From positions 4,840 through 14,056 of the forward strand of contig DAMC01000046.1 in the NCBI GenBank assembly GCA_002499525.1: a DNA stretch of 9,217 bases, given 5' to 3'. The position numbers and the translations under genes are program-made. This DNA comes from Nitrosopumilales archaeon UBA218 (GTDB taxonomy: Archaea; Thermoproteota; Nitrososphaeria; Nitrososphaerales; Nitrosopumilaceae). The notes beneath the pieces were generated by a model. That model had not been told where the DNA came from. It made no database searches and worked only from the letters and a program-made list of their open reading frames with translations. This document shows, one piece after another, positions 1 through 5,371 of the stretch (its first letter is position 1; each line of letters opens with the position of its first letter).

Positions 1-296
1 AGGCCGAGAAGAACTGCATCATAGATGGATTGTGTCATGGCAGTGATGTTCCTATCGCGTACTCGAATACTTGCAGTGATCTCGAGATTAAGTTTATGTC
101 TGATCATGGCACCTGTTGTAATTGGAGAAATTCTCGGAACTCCTAAAACCGAATCTGTCAAATGAATACCGTTACAAAATTTCGATGCACTGATGATTCT
201 CTTTTCGACTTTACTGAGTAATCCTTTGACTTGTTTGTGTGATAGAACTCCATCTTGGATGACTCGAGGCGGATTAATCTCGTATCGAATTGTCAT
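1..296 (-). CDS. Methylenetetrahydrofolate reductase-like protein, N-terminal part (3' end outside window)
   Basis: The frame reads from ATG at 296-294 without a stop to the window edge, giving about 98 residues. It begins MTIRYEINPPRV, matching the opening strand of the MTHFR-type barrel (usually F/Y-E-x-x-PPR). At about residues 76-97 it reads SIRVRDRNITAMTQSIYDA, matching the conserved family segment containing RDRN. Members of the family reduce methylene-tetrahydrofolate (or a related pterin carrier) with a flavin, feeding methyl groups to methionine synthesis. The rest of the barrel is not visible, so cofactor and exact substrate cannot be judged. The gene is divergent from the Nudix gene with only 37 bp between starts. 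A TATA-like TTATTAAT (minus strand, 319-326) lies about 26 bp upstream of the ATG, which supports this start and a leaderless mRNA. The family call rests on recalled motifs only. Confidence 0.75.
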   Translation of the reverse strand, partial: MTIRYEINPPRVIQDGVLSHKQVKGLLSKVEKRIISASKFCNGIHLTDSVLGVPRISPITTGAMIRHKLNLEITASIRVRDRNITAMTQSIYDAVLLG

Positions 297-307
297 TTGT
301 AACTCTC

Positions 308-316
308 TATTTTTAT
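308..316 (+). promoter_or_regulatory. Possible TATA-like box of the Nudix gene
   Basis: TATTTTTAT is centred about 22 bp before the ATG at 334, slightly closer than ideal. It lies next to the TATA-like box of the divergent gene, so the two promoters overlap within 37 bp and may exclude one another. No ribosome binding site is seen. Confidence 0.35.
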
Positions 317-318
317 CG

Positions 319-326
319 ATTAATAA
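319..326 (-). promoter_or_regulatory. TATA-like box of the MTHFR-like gene
   Basis: TTATTAAT on the minus strand is centred about 26 bp before the ATG at 296, the archaeal TBP spacing for a transcript starting at or next to the start codon. No Shine-Dalgarno sequence is present. Confidence 0.5.
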
Positions 327-333
327 CCTTTGA

Positions 334-930
334 ATGAATAAACCAATAAGTTGGACAGACTCTATAGATTTGATGAATAGTGAGAAAATCAAAAAATTAC
401 TTAGTACTGATATTGAACCACATCTTGAAAGCACCAACACAAAACATGCAGCAGTACTAATTGTGATTTATGGGGAAGAATTGAAAATCATAATGACCAA
501 AAAGCCACTCACTATGCAGCAACATGCAGGAGAAATCTCATTTCCAGGAGGTAAAATTGATTCAGAAGATCAAGACCTATTGGAGACGGCGATTCGTGAG
601 ACAAGAGAGGAAATAGGATTAGATATATTTCGAGAATCCATAGTTGGTCAGCTAAGTCCGGTGCAGACTAGGAACTCAGGATTTACGATTATCCCATTTA
701 TTGCAGTTCTAAATGAAATTGAATCATTACAACCAAATTCTGAAGTGGACGAAATCTTACACATACCAATTTTTCAATTATTAGAAACACTGAAAGAAGA
801 TGATAATCCAGAACACAGATCACTTTTCGAAGCATACCAACTTACTTTTGAAAACAAACTGATATGGGGCGCATCTGCTCGAATGCTAAAACAAATCGCA
901 GATATTTTCGAGCAAAACAAGCTAATCTAG
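334..930 (+). CDS. Nudix hydrolase, CoA pyrophosphatase type
   Basis: This 198-residue protein has the Nudix box at about residues 72-96, ending RETREEIGL, the REUxEExGU half that binds metal. Just before it, IMTKK (53-57) and HAGEISFPGG (64-73) match the extra motif of the CoA pyrophosphatase subfamily (NudL/YeaB, NUDT7/NUDT8; LLTxRS...GxxxFPGG). The first half of the box is one residue longer than the standard consensus, as I recall for that subfamily. Such enzymes cleave CoA or acyl-CoA to 3',5'-ADP and (acyl-)phosphopantetheine, in the cytoplasm with Mg or Mn. The length is normal. The start ATG follows a possible TATA-like box, with no ribosome binding site. The stop codon lies inside a 7-bp inverted repeat (924-945). 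The Nudix assignment is firm; the CoA specificity is inferred from the motif. Confidence 0.88.
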   Translation: MNKPISWTDSIDLMNSEKIKKLLSTDIEPHLESTNTKHAAVLIVIYGEELKIIMTKKPLTMQQHAGEISFPGGKIDSEDQDLLETAIRETREEIGLDIFRESIVGQLSPVQTRNSGFTIIPFIAVLNEIESLQPNSEVDEILHIPIFQLLETLKEDDNPEHRSLFEAYQLTFENKLIWGASARMLKQIADIFEQNKLI

Positions 931-945
931 CATTTCTCCTAGATT
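924..945. repeat. Inverted repeat between Nudix stop and rpl39e promoter
   Basis: AATCTAG (924-930) and CTAGATT (939-945) are perfect 7-bp complements around an 8-base loop. The left arm contains the Nudix stop codon and the right arm ends 2 bases before the TATA-like box of rpl39e, where TFB would contact DNA. It could be a weak hairpin ending the Nudix transcript or a binding site controlling the ribosomal promoter. The stem is AT-rich and chance is possible. Confidence 0.4.
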
Positions 946-947
946 CA

Positions 948-956
948 TTTAAAAAG
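948..956 (+). promoter_or_regulatory. TATA-like box of the rpl39e-rpl31e operon
   Basis: TTTAAAAAG is centred about 27 bp before the ATG at 979, so the mRNA would start at or within a base or two of the rpl39e start codon. Confidence 0.55.
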
Positions 957-978
957 AGGTTAAAATGCCTCAATTTTC

Positions 979-1137
979 ATGGCGGCAAGAAAACACTCTG
1001 GTAGAAAAATACGACTGCAAAAGAAAGCAAAACAAAACTCACCAGTTCCAGCGTGGATTATCCTTAAAACCAAGAGAACAGTTCGTTCTAACCCAAAGCG
1101 AAGAGCTTGGAGATCAACTGATGTGGAGGTAGGATAG
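979..1137 (+). CDS. rpl39e: Large-subunit ribosomal protein L39e
   Basis: This very basic 52-residue protein begins [20 protein letters not shown]. The middle, [13 protein letters not shown] (about 19-31), and the Arg-rich [10 protein letters not shown] segment near the end are the L39e hallmarks. L39e is a small protein without a globular domain that lines the ribosomal exit tunnel in archaea and eukaryotes and has no bacterial counterpart. Its 52 residues are the usual family size. ATG 979 is placed about 27 bp after a TATA-like box. The stop at 1135-1137 is 2 bases before the TTG start of rpl31e, and the ribosome binding site for rpl31e lies inside the last codons of this gene. The rpl39e-rpl31e order is a standard archaeal arrangement. 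Confidence 0.95.
   Translation: MAARKHSGRKIRLQKKAKQNSPVPAWIILKTKRTVRSNPKRRAWRSTDVEVG
1125..1130 (+). promoter_or_regulatory. Shine-Dalgarno site for rpl31e
   Basis: GGAGGT lies within the 3' end of rpl39e, with 9 bases between it and the TTG at 1140. It decides the choice of this unusual start codon and shows that an inner operon gene uses a ribosome binding site although leading genes appear leaderless. Confidence 0.65.
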
Positions 1138-1139
1138 AC

Positions 1140-1586
1140 TTGTCACAAGAAGCAGAGCGAGTTTATACAATTAATCTAGGTAAAGTTTGGCTATCACCAA
1201 ATAATCAAAGAGCAAAAAGAGCTATCAACATGATTAGAGAATTTGCTGAACACCACATGAAAACCGGACAAATCAAAATTGATCAAGATCTATCTCAAGC
1301 AGTTTGGAGTCAAGGAATACGCAGTCCGCCAAGAAAGATTAGAGTAAAGATGGCAAAAACCGATGATGGCTATGTCCTAGTTTCTCCTTATGAGGAAGAG
1401 GAAAAGCCAAAGACAACTAATGTAAAGGAAGACAAGAAATCTGAAAAGAAATCAGAAAAAAAAGTCGAAGAAAAAACACCAAAAAAAGAAGAAAAGAAAA
1501 CTGAACCAAAATCAGAAGAAAAGAAATCAGAAGAAAAACCCGTTAAAAAATCTGAAGACAAAAAGCCCACAAAGAAATCAAAGTAA
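1140..1586 (+). CDS. rpl31e: Large-subunit ribosomal protein L31e with long Lys/Glu-rich tail
   Basis: Residues 1-85 or so are a complete L31e: ERVYTINLGKVWLSPNNQRA near the start, then the RAINMIREFAEHHM helix, SQAVWSQGIRSPPRKIRVK and a final VLVSPYEEEE. L31e sits beside the tunnel exit of the 50S subunit, where nascent-chain factors dock. From about residue 90 to 148 the protein is an extension made almost only of Lys, Glu, Ser, Pro and Thr, with repeated SEKK, SEEKK and KKSE units. Typical archaeal L31e ends near 80-100 residues, so the tail is an addition; it is probably disordered. Start is TTG with a GGAGGT site 9 bases upstream. It is cotranscribed with rpl39e. The stop is followed by an AT-rich gap to the convergent FtsZ-like gene. 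Confidence 0.95.
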   Translation: MSQEAERVYTINLGKVWLSPNNQRAKRAINMIREFAEHHMKTGQIKIDQDLSQAVWSQGIRSPPRKIRVKMAKTDDGYVLVSPYEEEEKPKTTNVKEDKKSEKKSEKKVEEKTPKKEEKKTEPKSEEKKSEEKPVKKSEDKKPTKKSK

Positions 1587-1609
1587 ATTATAAAAATTAT
1601 TTTCTAAAT
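1587..1609. terminator. Possible bidirectional AT-rich terminator
   Basis: The 23-bp gap between the convergent stops of rpl31e and the FtsZ-like gene has T-rich tracts on both strands (TTATTTTCT on plus, AATTTTTATAAT on minus). Archaeal termination usually occurs at such oligo-T stretches. No strong hairpin is seen. Confidence 0.35.
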
Positions 1610-2554
1610 CTATTCTAATTGGTATAACTCTATACCGGTTTTAATGGATGACTCTGGTTCATCCCAATCCAAAGTGTTTTCTTTTGGAATCATTCCTAGA
1701 GGATCATAGGAATCAAATTTCAAAGTTCCCTCAACGGAACTGACCATTACTACTTGGGACTTGTCTCCTTGGGTAGTTGCAAGTGATACCCCGGTATTGT
1801 TTTCATTAAAAATACCTGAGATTGTATTCACGGCTGAATTTATTTTACCGATTGAAACGTTATCTGAGCCAAAAACATAGAGCATGGTCTTTTTCACAGA
1901 GTTTGGTGGTGCATCTTCGTATAGCATCTGAATGGATTCGCGAAGGGATGATTCGATATCTTTTTCATTTTTACTTGTTGATAGAATGTTCATGTCATTA
2001 GAAATTGTCGAAGCGGCTAGAGAGTTCATGACGTACATAACTGCGTGATTAGTTATATCGTAGCATTTGGATACTGTCAGGTCTGGGTTTGCTTCTAACA
2101 ATGCGTCATTGTCCACTGCAATGGTAGAATCCGAACTTGCACGAAGTCTTTTGAGAGATACTCCTGACAAGAATAATCTTTCTTTTTCAAATCTAAATGG
2201 CATTATTGCAAATGACAAGACTCGTTTTCCTTCTTCTTTTGCAACAGTGGCAACTAAAGGAGATATGGCACAGCCTGACTTGCCTGCTAAATTGGCAAAG
2301 ATTACAATAGTATTGTAATTTGCAAATTTGTCACGAATCTTGTACATTGACTTTTGAGCCTCTGCCCTAATTAGGTATGCAGATGGGTTGACGTAGGATT
2401 CTGCATGAATTTTGATGTCATGATGGGAACTCAGGTCATTGCTGTCATGGCTTATAGCAAATACGTCTGCTCCCGTCAAGGATGCTGCATTTTTTGCCAT
2501 CTTTGAGCCTGCGCCACCTATTCCGACCAAAAGGACGGGCTGTACAAAGTCCAT
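1610..2554 (-). CDS. Divergent FtsZ/tubulin-family protein with degenerate GTPase loops
   Basis: The 314-residue protein keeps the FtsZ fold order. A glycine-rich first loop GIGGAGSKMAK is at residues 11-21. The segment AKEEGKRVLSFAIMPFRFEKERL (105-127) corresponds to FtsZ's AKE.GA.TV.VVT.PF.FEG.RR. VDNDALLE (147-154) corresponds to FtsZ's I.NDRLL. The tubulin signature GGGTGTG is however replaced by LAGKSGC (89-95), the NTD loop reads SHD, and where FtsZ has the T7 loop NxDFAD this protein has NDMN (186-189), without the catalytic acids. A normal FtsZ C-terminal tail is not recognised. Thaumarchaea divide with Cdv (ESCRT-like) proteins and are known to carry divergent FtsZ homologues of unknown role. 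I infer poor or no GTP hydrolysis. A TTG 5 codons upstream (2569) is possible; ATG 2554 is preferred because of the TATA-like box at 2575-2582. Confidence 0.8.
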   Translation of the reverse strand: MDFVQPVLLVGIGGAGSKMAKNAASLTGADVFAISHDSNDLSSHHDIKIHAESYVNPSAYLIRAEAQKSMYKIRDKFANYNTIVIFANLAGKSGCAISPLVATVAKEEGKRVLSFAIMPFRFEKERLFLSGVSLKRLRASSDSTIAVDNDALLEANPDLTVSKCYDITNHAVMYVMNSLAASTISNDMNILSTSKNEKDIESSLRESIQMLYEDAPPNSVKKTMLYVFGSDNVSIGKINSAVNTISGIFNENNTGVSLATTQGDKSQVVMVSSVEGTLKFDSYDPLGMIPKENTLDWDEPESSIKTGIELYQLE

Positions 2555-2574
2555 GTGTTGCTCTCGCAAAATTC

Positions 2575-2582
2575 GATAAAAA
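2575..2582 (-). promoter_or_regulatory. TATA-like box of the FtsZ-like gene
   Basis: TTTTTATC on the minus strand is centred about 24 bp before ATG 2554. It lies in the 70-bp gap after the e-MtaB stop, so the FtsZ-like gene probably has its own promoter although it follows e-MtaB in the same direction. It almost touches the longer TTG start at 2569, which argues against that start. Confidence 0.5.
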
Positions 2583-2624
2583 ACCTTCTTACTTAATTTT
2601 GATCAAAAATCCGATCTAAAACTT

Positions 2625-3893
2625 TTAGCTAGCGATCTGACCATACAAACCATGGTTTGTTGCACGGTTTATGGTGACTAGGGCTTTATCCCCAACCTTG
2701 ACGGATTCTCCTACAAAGACTGGCTTGTACGCAAAGTTTCTACCACGAACCATGTTGTCTGTTTGCTCATCAAATAACACCATTCCGCTCCAACCTATCC
2801 ATTCTTGGTTATTTTCTAGTGCAATTTTATTAATCAAGTCAAATAGTTCCTTGCTTCGATTCTTCACTTCGGCTACTGGAATCTGAATTCTTTCAGCAGC
2901 AGGAGTGCCAGGCCTTTGACTATACTTGGAGAGATTGACAACATCGGGTCTTGTCTCGGTGATTAGTTCCACTGTGGATTCAAAATCTTGTTTGGTTTCA
3001 CCAGGGAATCCAACAATGATATCTGTGGATATGGTGAATCTTGGAAATTTGGAACGGAATCGCTTTACAACATCCCGAAATGTGCCTGCGGTATGCCCTC
3101 TTTTCATCTCATGGAGGACTTTGTCACTACCTGATTGTACTGGTACATGTAAGAACTTGAACACTTTGTCGTTTTCAAATGACTTGAGTAAATCTGATTT
3201 AATTTTTGGCATATACATTGGGTTCATCATGCCGACACGAATCATAAATTCTTGTGGAATATCTGATACCTTACTTACTAATTCTGGTAGGTTTGTTCCT
3301 ATGTCTAAACCATAGCATCCGTTGTCTGTGGATGTAAGCCAAATTTCTTTACAACCGTCTTTTATCTCATAAGAAACCTGTCGAACAATGTCTCCAAGTC
3401 TGTATGATTGGAGATCACCACGTGCGAGTTTAGTTTGGCAAAATGTACATTCACTCATACACCCTGATGCAATCTCTACAATACCTACAATTGGGTTTAA
3501 TCTGACCTTTGGAAGTCCCGTCTTAGTGGTGTCTGTATCTTCCAACTCCACCTTCTTTTTACCTAGTAAAGTATTATCAATCACCTGTAACGTCTTACCA
3601 ATTGAATTGGGTCCCAAAAGACTTGCATTGGGAGAAAATTTCTCAACTGACTTGGGTTCGGCCTTTGCAAGACAACCGGCCACAACTAAAGGTCTTGACT
3701 TTAACCTCTTGATTCTGTTTACCATCTTGTTGGCTGTGGCGTCTTTGACTGAACATGTCACTATCAAATTTAGATCCGCATCGCGAGAATTATCTGCCAA
3801 AGTATGCCCGCCATTAACAATTAAACCAGAAATCATTTCAGCATCTGCAAAACTTGCAGAGCAACCATAGGACTCTACCCAGATTTTTGCCAT
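2625..3893 (-). CDS. tRNA N6-threonylcarbamoyladenosine (t6A37) methylthiotransferase, e-MtaB/CDKAL1 type
   Basis: This 422-residue radical-SAM enzyme is complete. The N-terminal MTTase domain opens WVESYGCSASFADAEM, and its three cluster-binding cysteines are C11, C47 (VTCSVK) and C74 (VAGCLAKAEP). The radical SAM motif CxxxCxxC is C145, C149, C152 in SGCMSECTFCQ. Then come HVPVQSGSD and DIIVGFPGET, typical of the family barrel. The last 60 residues or so (GMVLFDEQ...VKVGDKALVTI) form a TRAM RNA-binding domain. The enzyme adds a methylthio group to t6A at position 37 of ANN-decoding tRNAs, using S-adenosylmethionine and two 4Fe-4S clusters. Its sequence features are of the archaeal/eukaryotic e-MtaB group rather than MiaB or RimO. 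The ATG is one base after the stop of the fumarase-class gene, without a clear ribosome binding site, so the two are probably cotranscribed and translationally coupled. Confidence 0.93.
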   Translation of the reverse strand: MAKIWVESYGCSASFADAEMISGLIVNGGHTLADNSRDADLNLIVTCSVKDATANKMVNRIKRLKSRPLVVAGCLAKAEPKSVEKFSPNASLLGPNSIGKTLQVIDNTLLGKKKVELEDTDTTKTGLPKVRLNPIVGIVEIASGCMSECTFCQTKLARGDLQSYRLGDIVRQVSYEIKDGCKEIWLTSTDNGCYGLDIGTNLPELVSKVSDIPQEFMIRVGMMNPMYMPKIKSDLLKSFENDKVFKFLHVPVQSGSDKVLHEMKRGHTAGTFRDVVKRFRSKFPRFTISTDIIVGFPGETKQDFESTVELITETRPDVVNLSKYSQRPGTPAAERIQIPVAEVKNRSKELFDLINKIALENNQEWIGWSGMVLFDEQTDNMVRGRNFAYKPVFVGESVKVGDKALVTINRATNHGLYGQIAS

Positions 3894-3894
3894 A

Positions 3895-5256
3895 TTACTT
3901 GAATAGAGTATTGATTTCTTTTTCTGATAATAGTTTCTTTTCTACTACCAACTCTCGAATAGTCTTGCCTGTCTTGAGTGATTCTTTGAAAAGATCAGCA
4001 GACTTTTGATAGCCGATCTTTGGTGCAAGGAGTGTCACAATTACTGGACTCTTCTCAATGTTTTGTCTTAATCGCTCTTCGTTTGCTGTCAAACCATCAA
4101 TTAGGTTCTTTGAAAATATTGGCAAGAAATTTTTGAGCATGTCTGTAGAATCTAACAAAGCTTTGAGCATTCCTGGTAACATGACATTCAGTTCGAATTG
4201 ACCACTTTGTGCAGCATTTGCAACAGCTGTGTCATTACCAATAATACTAAAGCACACCATGTTCAGACATTCTGCAAGTGATGGGTTCACCTTTCCGGGC
4301 ATTATGGAAGAACCAGCGTGAACTGCTGGAATTCCAAGCTCCGATAACCCTGCGATAGGCCCTGATGCCATCAATCTGATGTCATTTGCAATCTTGTTTA
4401 GCTCTAGTGCGAGGTTTCTAATTGCTGCAGAAATATTCGCTACTGCAAACTTTGATTGAAGTGCATGTTGCATATCTGGCTCTGGTCTAAGTTTTAATCC
4501 TGAAATCTTTGCTAGCTCGGTTATTGCAATACTGCGATAACCCTTTGGTGTGTTAGCACCGTTTCCAACTGCAGTTCCACCAAGTCCGACAAACTCCAAT
4601 TCTTTAATTGCCAGTAAAATAGAATTTCTTGCCTTTGTTATTGATGTAGCATAAGCCGCAAACTCACTACCCAAAGTAACTGGGAGTGCATCCATCAAGT
4701 GTGTTCTGCCAATTTTTTTATATCCTGAAAATTCTTTAGCCTTTTTACTTAATGATTTGATAAGTATGTCTACTGCGGGAATGGTTTCCTTTAGATTGAG
4801 TAGGATGGCTACATGCATTGCAGTAGGAAAAGTATCATTACTTGATTGTGACATGTTTACGTGATCATTTGGATGCAGGAATTCATTTTGGCCTTTCCTC
4901 TTGCCCATGATCTCCAAGGCAACATTACAAATGACCTCATTGGAATTCATGTTAAACGCCGTTCCAGCTCCAGAGTTGATTTCCTCAATTACAAAACCCT
5001 CTTGGAATTTACCTGCAAGAATTTTATCACATGCAGAAATTATTGCCTGTCCAAGCTTTTTGTCAATAACCCCACATTTGATATTGGCCACAGCTGCTGA
5101 ACGTTTAATCATCACAAATGCGGAAATGAGATGTTTGTGGGACTTTCTTCCAGTGACATGGTATTGTTGGATGGCACGTCCAGTAAAAGCTCCATAGTAA
5201 GCATCTTTTGGGATCTTTACTTCCCCTAAGGAATCTCTGTCAATTCTATAATCCAA
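3895..5256 (-). CDS. fumC: Class II fumarase / aspartase superfamily lyase, probably fumarate hydratase
   Basis: The 453-residue protein has all superfamily regions: NSGAGTAFNMNSNEV (94-108), HPNDHVNMSQSSNDTFPT (128-145), GRTHLMDA (183-190) and the signature loop GSSIMPGKVNP (315-325) with the catalytic serine (316), K322 and N324. Fumarases interconvert fumarate and malate in the cytoplasm; the homotetramer forms active sites from three chains. SQSSND and the THL histidine favour fumarase. GAGT in place of GSGT, and TGKTIREL near the C-terminus, resemble aspartate ammonia-lyase, which therefore cannot be excluded. The open frame extends to TTG 5274, but that codon abuts the TATA-like box, so TTG 5256 is chosen; it gives MDYRIDRDSLGEV, the usual family start. 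It is followed one base later by e-MtaB and is divergent from nirK. Confidence 0.88.
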   Translation of the reverse strand: MDYRIDRDSLGEVKIPKDAYYGAFTGRAIQQYHVTGRKSHKHLISAFVMIKRSAAVANIKCGVIDKKLGQAIISACDKILAGKFQEGFVIEEINSGAGTAFNMNSNEVICNVALEIMGKRKGQNEFLHPNDHVNMSQSSNDTFPTAMHVAILLNLKETIPAVDILIKSLSKKAKEFSGYKKIGRTHLMDALPVTLGSEFAAYATSITKARNSILLAIKELEFVGLGGTAVGNGANTPKGYRSIAITELAKISGLKLRPEPDMQHALQSKFAVANISAAIRNLALELNKIANDIRLMASGPIAGLSELGIPAVHAGSSIMPGKVNPSLAECLNMVCFSIIGNDTAVANAAQSGQFELNVMLPGMLKALLDSTDMLKNFLPIFSKNLIDGLTANEERLRQNIEKSPVIVTLLAPKIGYQKSADLFKESLKTGKTIRELVVEKKLLSEKEINTLFK

Positions 5257-5275
5257 TAATGAGATTAAAGTCAAC

Positions 5276-5284
5276 TAAAATAAA
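5276..5284 (-). promoter_or_regulatory. TATA-like box of the fumC-(e-MtaB) operon
   Basis: TTTATTTTA on the minus strand, preceded by a purine-rich GGGAA that may act as TFB contact, is centred about 24 bp before TTG 5256. It supports a leaderless transcript starting at that TTG. Confidence 0.5.
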
Positions 5285-5340
5285 TTCCCAACGAAAATGA
5301 CTTGAAAATTTAGGAATCAAGGACGGAAATAAAGCGAATT

Positions 5341-5348
5341 ATTATATA
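5341..5348 (+). promoter_or_regulatory. TATA box of the NirK-like gene
   Basis: ATTATATA is the best TATA box in the window, preceded by AAAGCGA as a possible BRE. Its centre is about 27 bp before ATG 5372, so the start of transcription is expected at the start codon or 1-3 bases before it. Confidence 0.65.
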
Positions 5349-5362
5349 GACTCTTCAGAGTC
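5349..5362. promoter_or_regulatory. Palindrome between TATA box and start of nirK (candidate operator)
   Basis: GACTCT and AGAGTC are perfect 6-bp complements separated by TC. The element directly abuts the TATA box and ends 9 bases before the ATG, where a bound regulator would block RNA polymerase. No known operator sequence is recognised. Confidence 0.4.
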
Positions 5363-5371
5363 CTTAACTCA

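Noticed and set aside
965..1132. Open frame from ATG 965, about 55 codons, overlapping rpl39e in another frame
   Set aside because: The overlapping frame encodes a clear L39e of standard length, with a TATA-like box at the right distance from 979; the 965 frame resembles no family.
1388..1570. Minus-strand open frame rich in Ser and Phe
   Set aside because: It is the antisense of the AAG/GAA/TCA-rich L31e tail; low complexity keeps it open, and there is no promoter or start context.
1140..1586. Possible DNA tandem repeat or CRISPR-like array in the purine-rich tract
   Set aside because: The repetition follows the Lys/Glu codons of the L31e tail with irregular units; there are no spacers or regular period.
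2555..2569. Upstream TTG start adding MREQH to the FtsZ-like protein
   Set aside because: It is only about 6 bases from the TATA-like box, too close to be inside the transcript; ATG 2554 fits better, though an upstream promoter could still allow it.
2926..3870. Two long plus-strand open frames over the e-MtaB gene
   Set aside because: The opposite strand has full e-MtaB motifs (three MTTase cysteines, CxxxCxxC, TRAM); the plus frames give no recognisable protein.
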